A DNA stretch of 64,000 nucleotides, taken from the NCBI RefSeq assembly GCF_040833955.1, contig NZ_CP162133.1:1696001-1760000 (forward strand), in the 5' to 3' direction. Source of the stretch: Leptospira sp. WS60.C2. GTDB taxonomy: Bacteria; Spirochaetota; Leptospiria; Leptospirales; Leptospiraceae. The position numbers and the translations under genes were made by a program. The notes beneath the pieces are model-generated. The model searched no databases. It had not been told where the DNA came from and saw only the letters and a list, made by a program, of their open reading frames with translations. Positions 21,245-30,843 of the stretch are shown here, one piece after another. Every line of letters starts with the position of its first letter. Position 1 is the stretch's first letter.

Positions 21245-22113
21245 TTACTATGAAGCGTTTGTTTGTCTGTCTTGTATTTCTTTTTGTATTCTTTGGAACC
21301 ATTGTTTCCAAACCGATTGAAGATAAAGATATTTATGCATCGATTGTGAACTGGACGGACCAAAAGATCGTTTCAAATGTCAAAGAAACTATCCCGAAAA
21401 TCGTATTTGATGAGGATGATCCCGAATTTTCAGGTAAAAACACTGCCACAAGCCAAGGAAAAGCTCATTCCATGGCTCGGAAAAAAGCAAAAGAAAAGCT
21501 AAAAGTCAGACTCAGCCAAAGATTAGAATCTATTCTCTTTAACTCGGATTATACGATTTATGAATACACACAAGTGAACCAACAAGCTCGATTACGCTTG
21601 AACTCCTACATTGGAGCTGAAAAAGAAGAGTATGATTTTCAATTTATAAAGAATGTATTAGAAGCAAAAGCAAGTTTGGCCATCAAAGGAAAAGATGGGA
21701 TCCTTGCTCATATTCCGATGGAATATGGAACAGAACCAGTTCCCGAATTTAGTGAAGAATTGGTTCCTGTTGAATTTACTGGTCTTGTCGTTGATGCAAG
21801 ACATTTGCCTGTGAAACGTGCCTTATTTCCCAAAATTCAAACAGATCGTGGGCTTGACGTTTATTCACCATTGTATGTGAAGGAGGCTTACGCTATTGAA
21901 ACTGGTTACATTGTGTATCGTGCCGATCAAAATGGTAAGTTGTATGAAACGAAGGTGGGAAAAAATCCTTATTTTGTTTTGGCTTTGTCAGTTGCAGGGA
22001 AAAATCAAACAGATCTTGTAATTCCAACGGATGAGGCGGCTAAATTTCTTAGCCACCCGGAATCCAGGAAAAATATTACACGTTGCAGAGTTTTGATTTT
22101 AGTTTCTCAGTAA
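21241..22113 (+). CDS. Exported protein of the LPP20 / flagellar FlgT-like type
   Basis: 290 residues with an N-terminal signal peptide (KRLFVCLVFLFVFFGTIVSK). Residues about 70-130 are a Lys/Ala/Arg-rich helix-strand region typical of LPP20-like domains. The later FTGLVVDARHLPVKRALFPKI with a following DVYSPLYV matches the segment found in LPP20/FlgT-like proteins. The function is unknown; relatives are periplasmic or outer-membrane associated. It overlaps dinG by four bases. Its last 38 bases overlap the 3' end of the convergent TPR gene. Confidence 0.7.
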   Translation: MITMKRLFVCLVFLFVFFGTIVSKPIEDKDIYASIVNWTDQKIVSNVKETIPKIVFDEDDPEFSGKNTATSQGKAHSMARKKAKEKLKVRLSQRLESILFNSDYTIYEYTQVNQQARLRLNSYIGAEKEEYDFQFIKNVLEAKASLAIKGKDGILAHIPMEYGTEPVPEFSEELVPVEFTGLVVDARHLPVKRALFPKIQTDRGLDVYSPLYVKEAYAIETGYIVYRADQNGKLYETKVGKNPYFVLALSVAGKNQTDLVIPTDEAAKFLSHPESRKNITRCRVLILVSQ

Positions 22114-22879
22114 GTGTTAAAAACATTTTTTCTGCTTTTCCGTATTCACCATTAAATAGGTAAGCAAATCCCATGTCTTCTAAGTCTTTATGATTCAATG
22201 AGTTTGATTTTTTTTCTAACTCTTTGATGTTCCGATAAACGGAATCATACGTTTTTCGTTTCTCTTCAAAACTAGGAAGGTTTAGCTTATTCGGGATATT
22301 TTCAAAAATAAGATTTGCTTCTTTGTGTCTATCTAAGAACAAAAGTGCCATTCCAACAAGTTTGTGCATTTCTGGATCATTGAGTTGTTTCATATGATCA
22401 CGAAATACTTTGATTACTTCATCATAACGTTTCAGATAATAATTGCAGGTGACTTCTTCTTTGATAAAGGAAAGATCATTCCATTGTTTTTTATAACGAA
22501 GAATGATGTTTTTTGCATCTTCGTAGGCTTCTTCCCGAAAGTAGATTTTAATCGCAGTTTGGATGATAGAGAAACAAAGAGGATTGGATTGTAATTGGAA
22601 ATATAGGTTTAGATTCTTACACGCTTCTCCATTTTTACCCAATTCAAAATTTTGAATGGCATCAACCAGTGGTGCTAAATTGGAAATTCCTTTCGGAGCA
22701 CTGATGGTTGCACGTCCGGTTAGCTCATATAGTGCTAGATACCCTAAGTGTTGTACGTAATAATTCTCTGGGTTTCTTTTGGCGAGCACCACAACATCTT
22801 CATAGGAACCTACCTCATATAAATCCCAAGCTTCTTTTTCGACAGATGAATGTAAAACTTGGGTTGCTTGTTGTGCCAT
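22076..22879 (-). CDS. TPR-like helical repeat protein
   Basis: 267 residues, predominantly helical with repeat-like units such as YLKRYDEVIKVFRDHM, ALLFLDRHKEANLIFENI and FAYLFNGEYGKAEKMFLTL, the pattern of tetratricopeptide repeats. No signal peptide, so cytosolic. The function is not recognisable; TPR proteins usually hold partners together. Its 3' end overlaps the convergent LPP20-like gene by 38 bases. Confidence 0.75.
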   Translation of the reverse strand: MAQQATQVLHSSVEKEAWDLYEVGSYEDVVVLAKRNPENYYVQHLGYLALYELTGRATISAPKGISNLAPLVDAIQNFELGKNGEACKNLNLYFQLQSNPLCFSIIQTAIKIYFREEAYEDAKNIILRYKKQWNDLSFIKEEVTCNYYLKRYDEVIKVFRDHMKQLNDPEMHKLVGMALLFLDRHKEANLIFENIPNKLNLPSFEEKRKTYDSVYRNIKELEKKSNSLNHKDLEDMGFAYLFNGEYGKAEKMFLTLTEKLKSKLCNV

Positions 22880-22938
22880 AAGGTACCTCTCTTTCTTTAA
22901 AAGGATCGGTCTTATGGCTTTATTTCCGTTAAAAAAAA

Positions 22939-24243
22939 TTAAGGGGTAAGGCGGTAAATCATCCTAGGAAATGGAATGCATTCTCGAATGTGTGGCAAAC
23001 CACAAACCCAAGCAATCACTCGTTCTAAGCCCATTCCAAATCCTGCATGAGGAACCGATCCATACTTCCTAAGATCCAAATACCAAGAATAATCTTCTGG
23101 TGGAAGGCCTTCTTCTTTTAAACGTTCCACGATTTTTTCGTAAGATTCTTCTCGTTCGGATCCCCCAATGATTTCCCCAATTCCATCAGGAGCAATGAGA
23201 TCTGCTGAGAGGACTGTTTTAGGATCATTCGGATTTTGTTTCATGTAAAAGGCTTTGATCGCTCTTGGAAAATTTTGAATGAAGATGGCAGTTCCAAAAT
23301 GGGAGGTCAGGATTTGTTCCCGTTCCGCATTGATGTCCTCCCCCCATTCGATGGATTCCCCTTTTTCTTTCAAGATTCGTATGCCTTCACCATATTCCAC
23401 TCTTGGGAACGGTTTGTTTAAATAAGCTAGGAGAGGCTCTGGGTTCCGTTCTAGGATGGTTAAATCTTCTGAACAACGCTCTACAGTGGACTTGAGGACT
23501 GTTTTGACAAAACGTTCCTGTAAGTCCAAATTTCCATCTTGGCCAAGAAAGGCAGTTTCTGCTTCTAACATCCAAAATTCAGTGAGATGGCGCTTGGTTT
23601 TACTTTTTTCCGCACGAAATGTAGGACCAAAACAATACACTTTTGAGTGTGCAAATGCCGCTGTCTCTAAATACAACTGACCTGTTTGAGCAAGGTATGC
23701 TTGTCCTAAGTCAAAGTATTCTGTCGAGAATAAGGTTCCTGCAGATTCACCGATCGATCCTGTGAGGATGGGTGTGTCAATTAGGGTGTAGCCATCGTTA
23801 CGAAAAAATTCGCGGATGGCAAACGACAATTCAGAACGCACTCTTTGGATGGCAAGTTGGCGTTTGGATCGTAGCCATAAATGCCGGTGGTTGTGTAAAA
23901 AATCAGGCCCATGTTCTTTGGGAGTGATGGGATAGTCTTGGGAATTGCCTACAATGGAAAGCGATTCCAATAGCAGTTCCTTTCCCCCAGGTGCCTTGGG
24001 ATTTTCTTGCCATTTTCCAGTCACAACGAGGGAGGTTTCTTGAGGTAAAGACTTGATCTCTTTGAAGAGATTTTCTCCCAAAGCCTCCTTCTCGCAGACC
24101 ACTTGGAGGATTTTGCCATTGGTTCTAAGTTGTAAAAACTGTACATGGTTATTGCCTCGAAGGCCTTGTACCCAACCGCGTAATGGGAGGGAATCACTAG
24201 GAATGGAAGGATGGGACTCGTTTGGATCTAAACTTGGAATCAT
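22939..24243 (-). CDS. asnS: Asparaginyl-tRNA synthetase
   Basis: 434 residues. Class IIb synthetase: N-terminal OB-fold anticodon domain (RGWVQGLRGNNHVQFLQLR), then motif 2 FGPTFRAEKSKTKRHLTEFWMLEAE, and motif 3 AGFGMGLERVIAWVCGL. The HLTEFWMLEAE stretch and the QLYLETAAFAHSKVY block are typical of AsnRS rather than AspRS. It charges tRNA-Asn directly. The same window also encodes GatC and GatA, so the amidotransferase is probably needed for Gln-tRNA, not Asn-tRNA. It is divergent from folD. Confidence 0.95.
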   Translation of the reverse strand: MIPSLDPNESHPSIPSDSLPLRGWVQGLRGNNHVQFLQLRTNGKILQVVCEKEALGENLFKEIKSLPQETSLVVTGKWQENPKAPGGKELLLESLSIVGNSQDYPITPKEHGPDFLHNHRHLWLRSKRQLAIQRVRSELSFAIREFFRNDGYTLIDTPILTGSIGESAGTLFSTEYFDLGQAYLAQTGQLYLETAAFAHSKVYCFGPTFRAEKSKTKRHLTEFWMLEAETAFLGQDGNLDLQERFVKTVLKSTVERCSEDLTILERNPEPLLAYLNKPFPRVEYGEGIRILKEKGESIEWGEDINAEREQILTSHFGTAIFIQNFPRAIKAFYMKQNPNDPKTVLSADLIAPDGIGEIIGGSEREESYEKIVERLKEEGLPPEDYSWYLDLRKYGSVPHAGFGMGLERVIAWVCGLPHIRECIPFPRMIYRLTP

Positions 24244-24264
24244 GGATGGTTTTTTCTGTTTGCC

Positions 24265-24292
24265 AGTTCAATTTTCTCTGAAATTTTGAACT
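24265..24292. promoter_or_regulatory. Inverted repeat between asnS and folD
   Basis: AGTTCAA (24265-24271) and TTGAACT (24286-24292) with a partly self-complementary 14-base centre (TTTC-TCT-GAAA). It fills much of the 55-base divergent gap, seven bases before the folD ATG. Possible operator or leader hairpin of folD. Confidence 0.35.
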
Positions 24293-24298
24293 TACAGA

Positions 24299-25174
24299 AT
24301 GAAATCTAGCATCCTATTAGACGGTAAAGCGATTTCCGAAAAAATCCGAAATCGAATCCAAGAAACACTGACAAAAGCGAAAGCGGAAGGTAAGGGAATT
24401 CCTACCTTGGCGACCATCCTTGTGGGAAACAACCCTGCATCGGAAACCTATGTGAATATGAAAGTGAAAGCGTGTGAAAAGGTGGGAATGAATTCTCGTT
24501 ACATCCGCTTAAAAGAAGAAACGACCACAGAAGAACTCTTACTTGAAATTCGAAAACTCAATAACGATCCATCCATCAATGGAATTTTATTACAACACCC
24601 GGTTCCGCATCAGATTGATGAACGTAAGGCGTTTGATGAAATTGCGTTAGAGAAAGATGTGGATGGGGTTACAACGGTTTCCTTTGGACGTTTGTCCATG
24701 AACAGTGAAGCTTATTTTCCGTGCACTCCGTACGGAATGGTCTTACTCTTGCAAGAATATGGAATTGATGTGACTGGCAAACATGCTGTGGTAGTGGGGA
24801 GATCTCCTATTTTGGGAAAACCAATGGCGATTATGCTTACAAATTTGAATGCAACCGTTACCCTTTGCCATTCAAAAACCAAAGACTTACCAAATTTAGT
24901 CAAACAGGCTGACATCATTGTGGGTGCAGTGGGAAAACCTGAGTTCATCAAAGCAGATTGGATCAAAGAAGGCGCTGTGATTTTGGATGCTGGTTATAAC
25001 GTCGGCAATGTGGGAGACATTGAGGTCTCAAAAGCAAAGGACAAGTCTTCTTATTACACACCAGTTCCAGGTGGTGTTGGTCCAATGACGATTTCTGTGC
25101 TTCTTTTGCAAACCATGTATAGTTTTTTAGGACAATTTTCTCCAAAGTTGGATTCTCATGCCTCAAATCGTTAG
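24299..25174 (+). CDS. folD: Bifunctional methylenetetrahydrofolate dehydrogenase / methenyltetrahydrofolate cyclohydrolase
   Basis: 291 residues, usual length. FolD interconverts 5,10-methylene-, methenyl- and 10-formyl-THF with NADP, feeding purine synthesis and Met-tRNA formylation. Signatures: PASETYVNMKVKACEKVGM with the catalytic Lys, LLQHPVPHQID, KDVDGVT, PCTPYGM, VVGRSPILGKPMA at the dinucleotide site and the C-terminal PVPGGVGPMTISVLL. It overlaps the following esterase-like gene by 17 bases. Confidence 0.97.
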   Translation: MKSSILLDGKAISEKIRNRIQETLTKAKAEGKGIPTLATILVGNNPASETYVNMKVKACEKVGMNSRYIRLKEETTTEELLLEIRKLNNDPSINGILLQHPVPHQIDERKAFDEIALEKDVDGVTTVSFGRLSMNSEAYFPCTPYGMVLLLQEYGIDVTGKHAVVVGRSPILGKPMAIMLTNLNATVTLCHSKTKDLPNLVKQADIIVGAVGKPEFIKADWIKEGAVILDAGYNVGNVGDIEVSKAKDKSSYYTPVPGGVGPMTISVLLLQTMYSFLGQFSPKLDSHASNR

Positions 25175-26126
25175 TTTTGACGAATGTTTTCAAACGGTTC
25201 CGAAGCTTGATCCTCCAAGTGATTTAGAAACGTTTTGGAAGGTCGGCATCGGGGAATTAAAAAAAGTTCCCATCAAAGCAACCTATAAAACCGTTTTGAA
25301 GGGTTCCTTTATTTGGGAATCGTTAAATGATGTTAGCTTTCAGAGTATCGACAATCATGTGTTATATGGAAAGCTTGCGGTTCCTAGAAAACGTGGGAAT
25401 CGTCCGGTAGTTGTGTATTTTCATGACTACCTGGCAATTCCAGAAGAGATTCAAAAAGGTTATTCCGATTTAGGAGTAGCACAGCTTCACATCACCTTAC
25501 GGGGGCATGGGGAAGAAATGATTCAGATGCCGGTTGATCCGAATACCGGTAAGTCTCCTATCGGTTGGACACCAAATTATTTTGCTCACGGTCTGGATCA
25601 AAAAGAAGAGTTTTATATGAGAAAACTCTATTTAGATGTGATTCGAACCATTGAATTTTTAAGACTGACTGACGGAATTGACGGTGACCAAATCATTTTA
25701 CATGGGAAATCTTTAGGATCTGCTTTGTCTGTCTTTGGTGCTGCTTATTCAGATCGAATCAAAGGATTGATTTTAGAAACACCTTCTTTTTGTTATATTG
25801 ACAAAGAGCAGATGTCCTTAAAAGGAAATCCTTGGGTGAGAGAGCTTACTCCCTTTTTTGAAAAACGTGCAACGAAAAAAATCGATTATAAAAAAGAATT
25901 GGCTTACTTTGATGCAATCAATTTCGCCAAGAAGATAAAAATACCTGCTCTATTCTCTTGTGGGATGGAAGACCAAATGTCTCATCCTAAATCGACATTT
26001 GCTCTATTCAATCATATGAATTGTGACAAAAGAATGCAGTTGTATCCTACTGAGGGAAATGAAGCAGGGAAAGAAAAACAACCACAAGCGAACTTAGAGT
26101 TTGTAAAAGAAATATTTGGTTTATGA
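25158..26126 (+). CDS. Acetyl xylan esterase (AXE1)-like alpha/beta hydrolase lacking the usual catalytic histidine
   Basis: 322 residues. AXE1/cephalosporin-C deacetylase layout: an N-terminal DLETFWKVGIGELK, the strand VVVYFHDYLAIPEE, RGHGEEM, GWTPNYF, the nucleophile elbow HGKSLGSA with S185, and CGMEDQMSHPKS with D272. Family members remove acetyl groups from xylan or cephalosporins with a Ser-His-Asp triad whose His lies in a GHE motif. Here that motif reads GNE (N301), so the usual base is absent. It may be inactive, use a different His, or have a changed function. It overlaps folD (17 bases) and cysS (4 bases). Confidence 0.8.
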   Translation: MPQIVSFDECFQTVPKLDPPSDLETFWKVGIGELKKVPIKATYKTVLKGSFIWESLNDVSFQSIDNHVLYGKLAVPRKRGNRPVVVYFHDYLAIPEEIQKGYSDLGVAQLHITLRGHGEEMIQMPVDPNTGKSPIGWTPNYFAHGLDQKEEFYMRKLYLDVIRTIEFLRLTDGIDGDQIILHGKSLGSALSVFGAAYSDRIKGLILETPSFCYIDKEQMSLKGNPWVRELTPFFEKRATKKIDYKKELAYFDAINFAKKIKIPALFSCGMEDQMSHPKSTFALFNHMNCDKRMQLYPTEGNEAGKEKQPQANLEFVKEIFGL

Positions 26127-27580
26127 CAATAATTCCTTTCTTCTTTCAGAATACTAAGTCTGGAAAAAAAGAACCTTTCCAACCCAAAGATCCGAACTCG
26201 GTTTCTATTTATTCTTGTGGACCCACTGTCTATAACTTTGCCCACATAGGGAACATTCGATCCTTTTTGTTTGTGGATATCTTAAGACGTTCTCTACTAC
26301 TTGGTGGATACAAATTAAACCAATCTATGAATATCACTGACATTGATGACAAAATCATCAATGAATCCATCAAACGAAATATGAGTGTGGAAGAGTTTAC
26401 AAAACCTTGGACTGAAGCATTTTTTCAAGATCTTTCCACTTTACACGTGCAAACATTAGAACATTATCCCAAAGCAACAGAATCCATTGAAGATATGGTG
26501 TCTCTCGTGGAAACATTACAACGGAATGGCCTTGTATATGAACGTGATGGTAATGTTTACTTTTCCATTCAAAAATTTGAACGATATGGTGAGTTATCGA
26601 ATATTGATGTTTCTGGTATGAAGTCTGGTGTCCGTTACGATGCCGATGAATATGAGAAAGATGATGTCAGAGATTTTGTTTTATGGAAAAACCAAAAAAC
26701 AAAGGAAGAAAAATGTTGGCATACACGGATTGGAACAGGAAGGCCAGGTTGGCACCTAGAATGTTCAGCCATGATTCGAAAAATTTATGGAACAGGCATT
26801 GATATCCACACTGGCGGTATCGACCTCCTTTTTCCCCATCATGAAAACGAATTTGCACAAACAACAGGTGCGTATCCTAACGAAGAGTTTGTTGGAACTT
26901 GGCTTCACTGCGAACATCTGTTAGTGGATGGGGAAAAAATGTCAAAAAGTAAGGGAAACTTTTATACCTTACGGGACATTCTAGAGAAAGGCTTTGAACC
27001 TCGTGTGGTACGATATCACCTAATTTCGGCTCATTACAGAAGTAAACTGAATTTTTCCCTATCCAAACTGGATGAATCCAAAGTGGCTCTGGATCGAATT
27101 CAAAATACAATTTACCGCTTACTCGATTCAACAGGCCTATGGGATGATGTACCAAAAGATTGGAAAGAGATTGAATTTGTTTCATCAGAGATCCAAAAAC
27201 TGAATTCTGATTTTTTGCAAGCACTGGCTGATGATTTGAATCTTCCAAAAGCACTTGCGAATCTCTTTGAACTCGTTCGAATCGTAAACCAAACATTAGA
27301 CCAAACACTCACTGAGTCTTCCAAAATCTTTTTAAAAGAAGCTTTGGGTTTGTTTGTGAAGATGAATGCTCTTTTTGCCGTGTTTTCCTTTGAAAAACAA
27401 AAAGAAAGTTTGGATGGGATTTCTGAAGAATGGATTTTGGAACAAATTTCAAAACGAAAACTGGCAAAACAAAACAAGGATTTTGCGACCGCAGATCAGA
27501 TCCGAAAAGAGTTGGAATCAAAAGGCATCCTTCTCGCTGACACAAAAGAAGGTAACACAACATGGAAAAAAGCCCAGTAG
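26123..27580 (+). CDS. cysS: Cysteinyl-tRNA synthetase
   Basis: 485 residues. Class I synthetase with zinc-ligand C32 in SCGPTVYNFAHIGNIRSF, the HIGH motif as HIGN (41-44), the zinc residues in GWHLECSAM and FPHHENE, and KMSKSKGNF (from about 272). It charges tRNA-Cys. ATG at 26123 overlaps the stop of the upstream esterase (ATGA) and its own 3' end overlaps the methyltransferase gene by 19 bases, so folD, esterase, cysS and the methyltransferase form one unit. Confidence 0.97.
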   Translation: MTIIPFFFQNTKSGKKEPFQPKDPNSVSIYSCGPTVYNFAHIGNIRSFLFVDILRRSLLLGGYKLNQSMNITDIDDKIINESIKRNMSVEEFTKPWTEAFFQDLSTLHVQTLEHYPKATESIEDMVSLVETLQRNGLVYERDGNVYFSIQKFERYGELSNIDVSGMKSGVRYDADEYEKDDVRDFVLWKNQKTKEEKCWHTRIGTGRPGWHLECSAMIRKIYGTGIDIHTGGIDLLFPHHENEFAQTTGAYPNEEFVGTWLHCEHLLVDGEKMSKSKGNFYTLRDILEKGFEPRVVRYHLISAHYRSKLNFSLSKLDESKVALDRIQNTIYRLLDSTGLWDDVPKDWKEIEFVSSEIQKLNSDFLQALADDLNLPKALANLFELVRIVNQTLDQTLTESSKIFLKEALGLFVKMNALFAVFSFEKQKESLDGISEEWILEQISKRKLAKQNKDFATADQIRKELESKGILLADTKEGNTTWKKAQ

Positions 27581-28335
27581 AAATACTTTTCGGGAAACGT
27601 AATTTTTTCGAATTCTTAGAATCCTTGGAACAGATGGCTCCTGAACGGGGTATCAAAACCATTCGGGAAGTCATCGTCAAAGATGGAATCGGAAATGAGG
27701 AAAAACAGAGAATCAAATCCTATCTTCCTAATTCAGTCAAGTTTACAACGGTTTCCACAAGAGAACTCGATCGTATTGCCCAGGACAAAAACCACCAAGG
27801 ATATGTCATCATTCGGACAAAACAAAAATCATTCACCTCTTTAGGTTTTGAGCAATTCAAACAAAATGTTTCACCTAACGAGGGACCAATTCTCATTTTG
27901 GATCGCATTCAGGATCCAGGAAATTTAGGAAATTTGTTACGAACCGCTGAATGTATGGGCGTAAAACACGTTTTAATGTCTGATAGAGACACCTCTCCCA
28001 TCACACCTGTCGTCGAAAAAGTTTCAGCAGGTGCGATCCATCACATTCAAATCTACCGTGTTGCTAATCTAAAACACGGAATCGAGTTTTTGAAAAAAAA
28101 TGAATACTGGATTTTAGCCACAGATGAAGAAGGGGACGAGGAGATTTGGAACAATCTTCCTGATGTTTCACAGATGGCTGTGATTATGGGGAACGAAGGG
28201 GAAGGTGTAAAACGAATCTTACTCGAAGATGCGGATTACGTAGCACGCATTCCCTTGTATGGTGCTGTAACTTCCCTTAATGTTGTAGTTGCTTGCGGGA
28301 TTACACTCGATCGTCTGCATCAAATTTCAGAATAA
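27562..28335 (+). CDS. TrmH/SpoU-family RNA 2'-O-methyltransferase (RlmB-like)
   Basis: 257 residues. The short N-terminal substrate-binding domain (VEILFGKRNFFEFLES) is followed by the SPOUT catalytic domain with DRIQDPGNLGNLLRTAECMG, IMGNEGEGVKR and IPLYGAVTSLNVVVACGI, the three trefoil-knot motifs. These enzymes methylate a ribose 2'-OH in rRNA or tRNA using SAM; RlmB acts on G2251 of 23S rRNA. The N-terminal extension and length favour the RlmB/TrmH group, but the target nucleotide is not shown by sequence alone. It starts inside cysS. Confidence 0.9.
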   Translation: MEKSPVEILFGKRNFFEFLESLEQMAPERGIKTIREVIVKDGIGNEEKQRIKSYLPNSVKFTTVSTRELDRIAQDKNHQGYVIIRTKQKSFTSLGFEQFKQNVSPNEGPILILDRIQDPGNLGNLLRTAECMGVKHVLMSDRDTSPITPVVEKVSAGAIHHIQIYRVANLKHGIEFLKKNEYWILATDEEGDEEIWNNLPDVSQMAVIMGNEGEGVKRILLEDADYVARIPLYGAVTSLNVVVACGITLDRLHQISE

Positions 28336-28351
28336 TCATTTAGAAGAGGTT

Positions 28352-30079
28352 TCATTCTCTTTGTAGTTTTTGTACAGAAAGAATGAGTCCTAAAATTCCA
28401 AAGAAGAAAAAAACCAACCCAGGGATGATCTCCCCTTCTTTCCATAAAAAACACTGCACTGTATACAAACCACCGAACACGAAACTAAGCCCTGAAATGG
28501 TTCCAAGAAGAGAAATCCCTATTCGATTGGGGTAAATGGTCCAAGTCAGTGTAGGATTTTCCTTGAAAAAACCTTTCCAAAAGAAGAATGGTGGTTTGGT
28601 GGTTTCATAAAAGGAATAGAGCACTTCCTTTTTGGTTCCAGGAAATAGATAGGTGGAAACGACGAGTAAGACGGCGGACGTAAGAGATGTAGATAGAATC
28701 GAATACGGAAATGGAATTTGCAAAAGATGCGAATACACAACATATAAAACTGGAGATAGAACAAGAGCCAAAATTTCTGTCCAAGCGGAAATGCGCCAAA
28801 AATACCAACGTACGATCAGAACAAAACCAATCCCAGAAGAGGCTTCCAGTAAAAAGACCCAAGCCCCTTTGATGGTATCCATTCCATAAACAGCGAGTAC
28901 AAAAGAAAAGGAAGCGGTGATGAGTTGAAGTATGTAGGAAACTTTCACATAATACGAATCAGGTTTTTGACTTTTTGTGATGGGTTTCCAAAGGTCATTG
29001 ACTAAATAAGAAGCACCCCAATTCAAATGAGTTGCCAGAGTCGAAAGGTATGCAGCAAGAAAAGCGCTGAGCATTAGCCCAAGCATACCGCTTGGCATTC
29101 CTTCCTTTAATACCATAAGAAACCCTTTTCCACTTTCGGATTCCGTTAAATTGGGATACAAAACGAGTGATACAAGAGCAACAAGGATCCAAGGCCAAGG
29201 TCTTACAAAATAATGGGCAACGACAAACCAAAGGCTCCCTTTTAACGCTGCACCTTCATTTTTGGTGGCAAGGATTCTTTGCGCGATGTATCCACCACCT
29301 CCCGGTTCGGAACCAGGATACCAACTCGACCACCAAAGGACTGTTAATAAGATTAAAAAATGATCCCAAGGTAGGGATCCGTTCTCGCCATTTGGGAAAA
29401 ATAAAATTTTGTTCTCTGGTAACTTTGACTTTAAATGTTCCAAACCTCCGATGGCGGGAAGGTTGATGGCAAAATAGGCAAATAGAATACATCCAAACCA
29501 AGCTAGAAAAAACTGAAAGACATCAATATAGGAGATACCACGCAATCCAGCAATCGATGTGTATAGAACACCAAAGAGTAATAAAGAAATCAAAATGAGA
29601 GAAGGATTTGTGTCTGGAAAAAAAACGGGGATGATCTTTAACATGGCAAGGTTGACCCAACCAAGGATTACCAAGTTTAACAAAAAACCGATGACGAAGG
29701 CTTTGAATCCTCGTAAGAACTCTGCTTCTCTTCCACTGTATCGAATTTGAATGAGTTCTAGATCTGTAGTTGCACCAGAACGTTTCCAGAGCTTGGAAAA
29801 GAAAAATACAGTGACAAAACCACCTACAGCCATATACCACCAGATCCAGTTTCCAGAAATTCCCTGGGATCTTATAATCTCTGTTACGGCAAGGGGGGTA
29901 TCGGCAGCAAAGGTAGTCGCAACCATTGCTGTCCCTGCCACAAACCAACTGAGACTTCCTTCTGCTTGGAAGTATTCTTTGGTAGATGTGGTTTTGGATC
30001 GGAAGCGATATAAAATAAGAAAGATAACAATAAAAGGAAAGAGAAAAAAGAAATAATCTAAGATATGAAATGAATTCAT
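28352..30079 (-). CDS. Sodium/solute symporter (SSS family)
   Basis: 575 residues with about 13-14 hydrophobic segments. The SSS pattern is visible: KEYFQAEGSLSWFVAGTAMVATTFAADTP, a later GLRGISYIDVFQFF, and LSAFLAAYLSTLATHLNWGASYLVNDL, the Na+-binding region. It probably couples uptake of an organic solute to Na+. Length fits. Its start overlaps the hisF stop by four bases (ATGA), so it is the last gene of the lptD-like to SSS minus-strand series. Confidence 0.88.
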   Translation of the reverse strand: MNSFHILDYFFFLFPFIVIFLILYRFRSKTTSTKEYFQAEGSLSWFVAGTAMVATTFAADTPLAVTEIIRSQGISGNWIWWYMAVGGFVTVFFFSKLWKRSGATTDLELIQIRYSGREAEFLRGFKAFVIGFLLNLVILGWVNLAMLKIIPVFFPDTNPSLILISLLLFGVLYTSIAGLRGISYIDVFQFFLAWFGCILFAYFAINLPAIGGLEHLKSKLPENKILFFPNGENGSLPWDHFLILLTVLWWSSWYPGSEPGGGGYIAQRILATKNEGAALKGSLWFVVAHYFVRPWPWILVALVSLVLYPNLTESESGKGFLMVLKEGMPSGMLGLMLSAFLAAYLSTLATHLNWGASYLVNDLWKPITKSQKPDSYYVKVSYILQLITASFSFVLAVYGMDTIKGAWVFLLEASSGIGFVLIVRWYFWRISAWTEILALVLSPVLYVVYSHLLQIPFPYSILSTSLTSAVLLVVSTYLFPGTKKEVLYSFYETTKPPFFFWKGFFKENPTLTWTIYPNRIGISLLGTISGLSFVFGGLYTVQCFLWKEGEIIPGLVFFFFGILGLILSVQKLQRE

Positions 30080-30843
30080 AATCTTACTTTGATACCCATT
30101 TCTTTCATCGTTTGTTTTGTCTCTTGGATGGAAAATTCCCCAAAATGAAAGATGGATGCCGCAAGTACGGCATCTGCTCCGCCTCGTAAAATCACTTCGG
30201 CCATATGTTCGGGATTTCCAGCTCCACCAGATGCGATGATTGGAATCGATAAATGGGATGTGAAAAGTTTCATTAGATTGATATCAAATCCATCTTTTGT
30301 GCCATCTTTATCCATTGAAGTGAGTAAAATTTCCCCAGCACCCATCTCCTGTGCTTCTTTTCCCCAATCAAGGGCGTCTCTTCCCGTTTCGGTTCTCCCA
30401 CCGCTGAGATAGACCTCATACCGTTTGCGTTCTGGATGGAATTTCACATCGATTGCACAAACAATACACTGCGATCCATAAATTTCACTAGCATCTTTTA
30501 ATAATTTTGGATTTTGGAATGCACTGGTGTTGATGGAAACTTTATCGGCACCTTTGTTGAGAACTGCCTTTACATCCTCAATCGTACGGATCCCTCCTCC
30601 GACAGTGAATGGTATGAAGAGTTTATTGGCCACCTCTTCTACCAAATGCAAAAGAATGTCTCGTTTGTCAGAGGATGCAGTAATGTCTAAAAAACAAAGT
30701 TCGTCTGCTTTGTTTTCTTCATAAGCAACCGCACAGGAGACTGGATCTCCTGCATCGATCAAATTGACAAATTGAACGCCTTTGACAACCCTTCCCCCTT
30801 TGATGTCCAAACAGGGAATCACTCTTTTGGTTAATTCATCCAT
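30076..30843 (-). CDS. hisF: Imidazole glycerol phosphate synthase cyclase subunit
   Basis: 255 residues. HisF, a TIM barrel, uses ammonia from HisH to convert PRFAR to IGP and AICAR in histidine synthesis. Signatures: [16 protein letters not shown] with the catalytic Asp, [33 protein letters not shown] and [11 protein letters not shown]. hisH is not in the window. It lies directly after gatA, with the gatA stop and hisF start touching, and overlaps the SSS gene by four bases. Confidence 0.96.
   Translation of the reverse strand: MDELTKRVIPCLDIKGGRVVKGVQFVNLIDAGDPVSCAVAYEENKADELCFLDITASSDKRDILLHLVEEVANKLFIPFTVGGGIRTIEDVKAVLNKGADKVSINTSAFQNPKLLKDASEIYGSQCIVCAIDVKFHPERKRYEVYLSGGRTETGRDALDWGKEAQEMGAGEILLTSMDKDGTKDGFDINLMKLFTSHLSIPIIASGGAGNPEHMAEVILRGGADAVLAASIFHFGEFSIQETKQTMKEMGIKVRL

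Noticed and set aside
22076..22113. 38-base overlap of convergent LPP20-like and TPR genes as a sign of a frameshift
   Set aside because: Both C-termini look normal in length for helical or beta ends, and such convergent overlaps are common in compact genomes.
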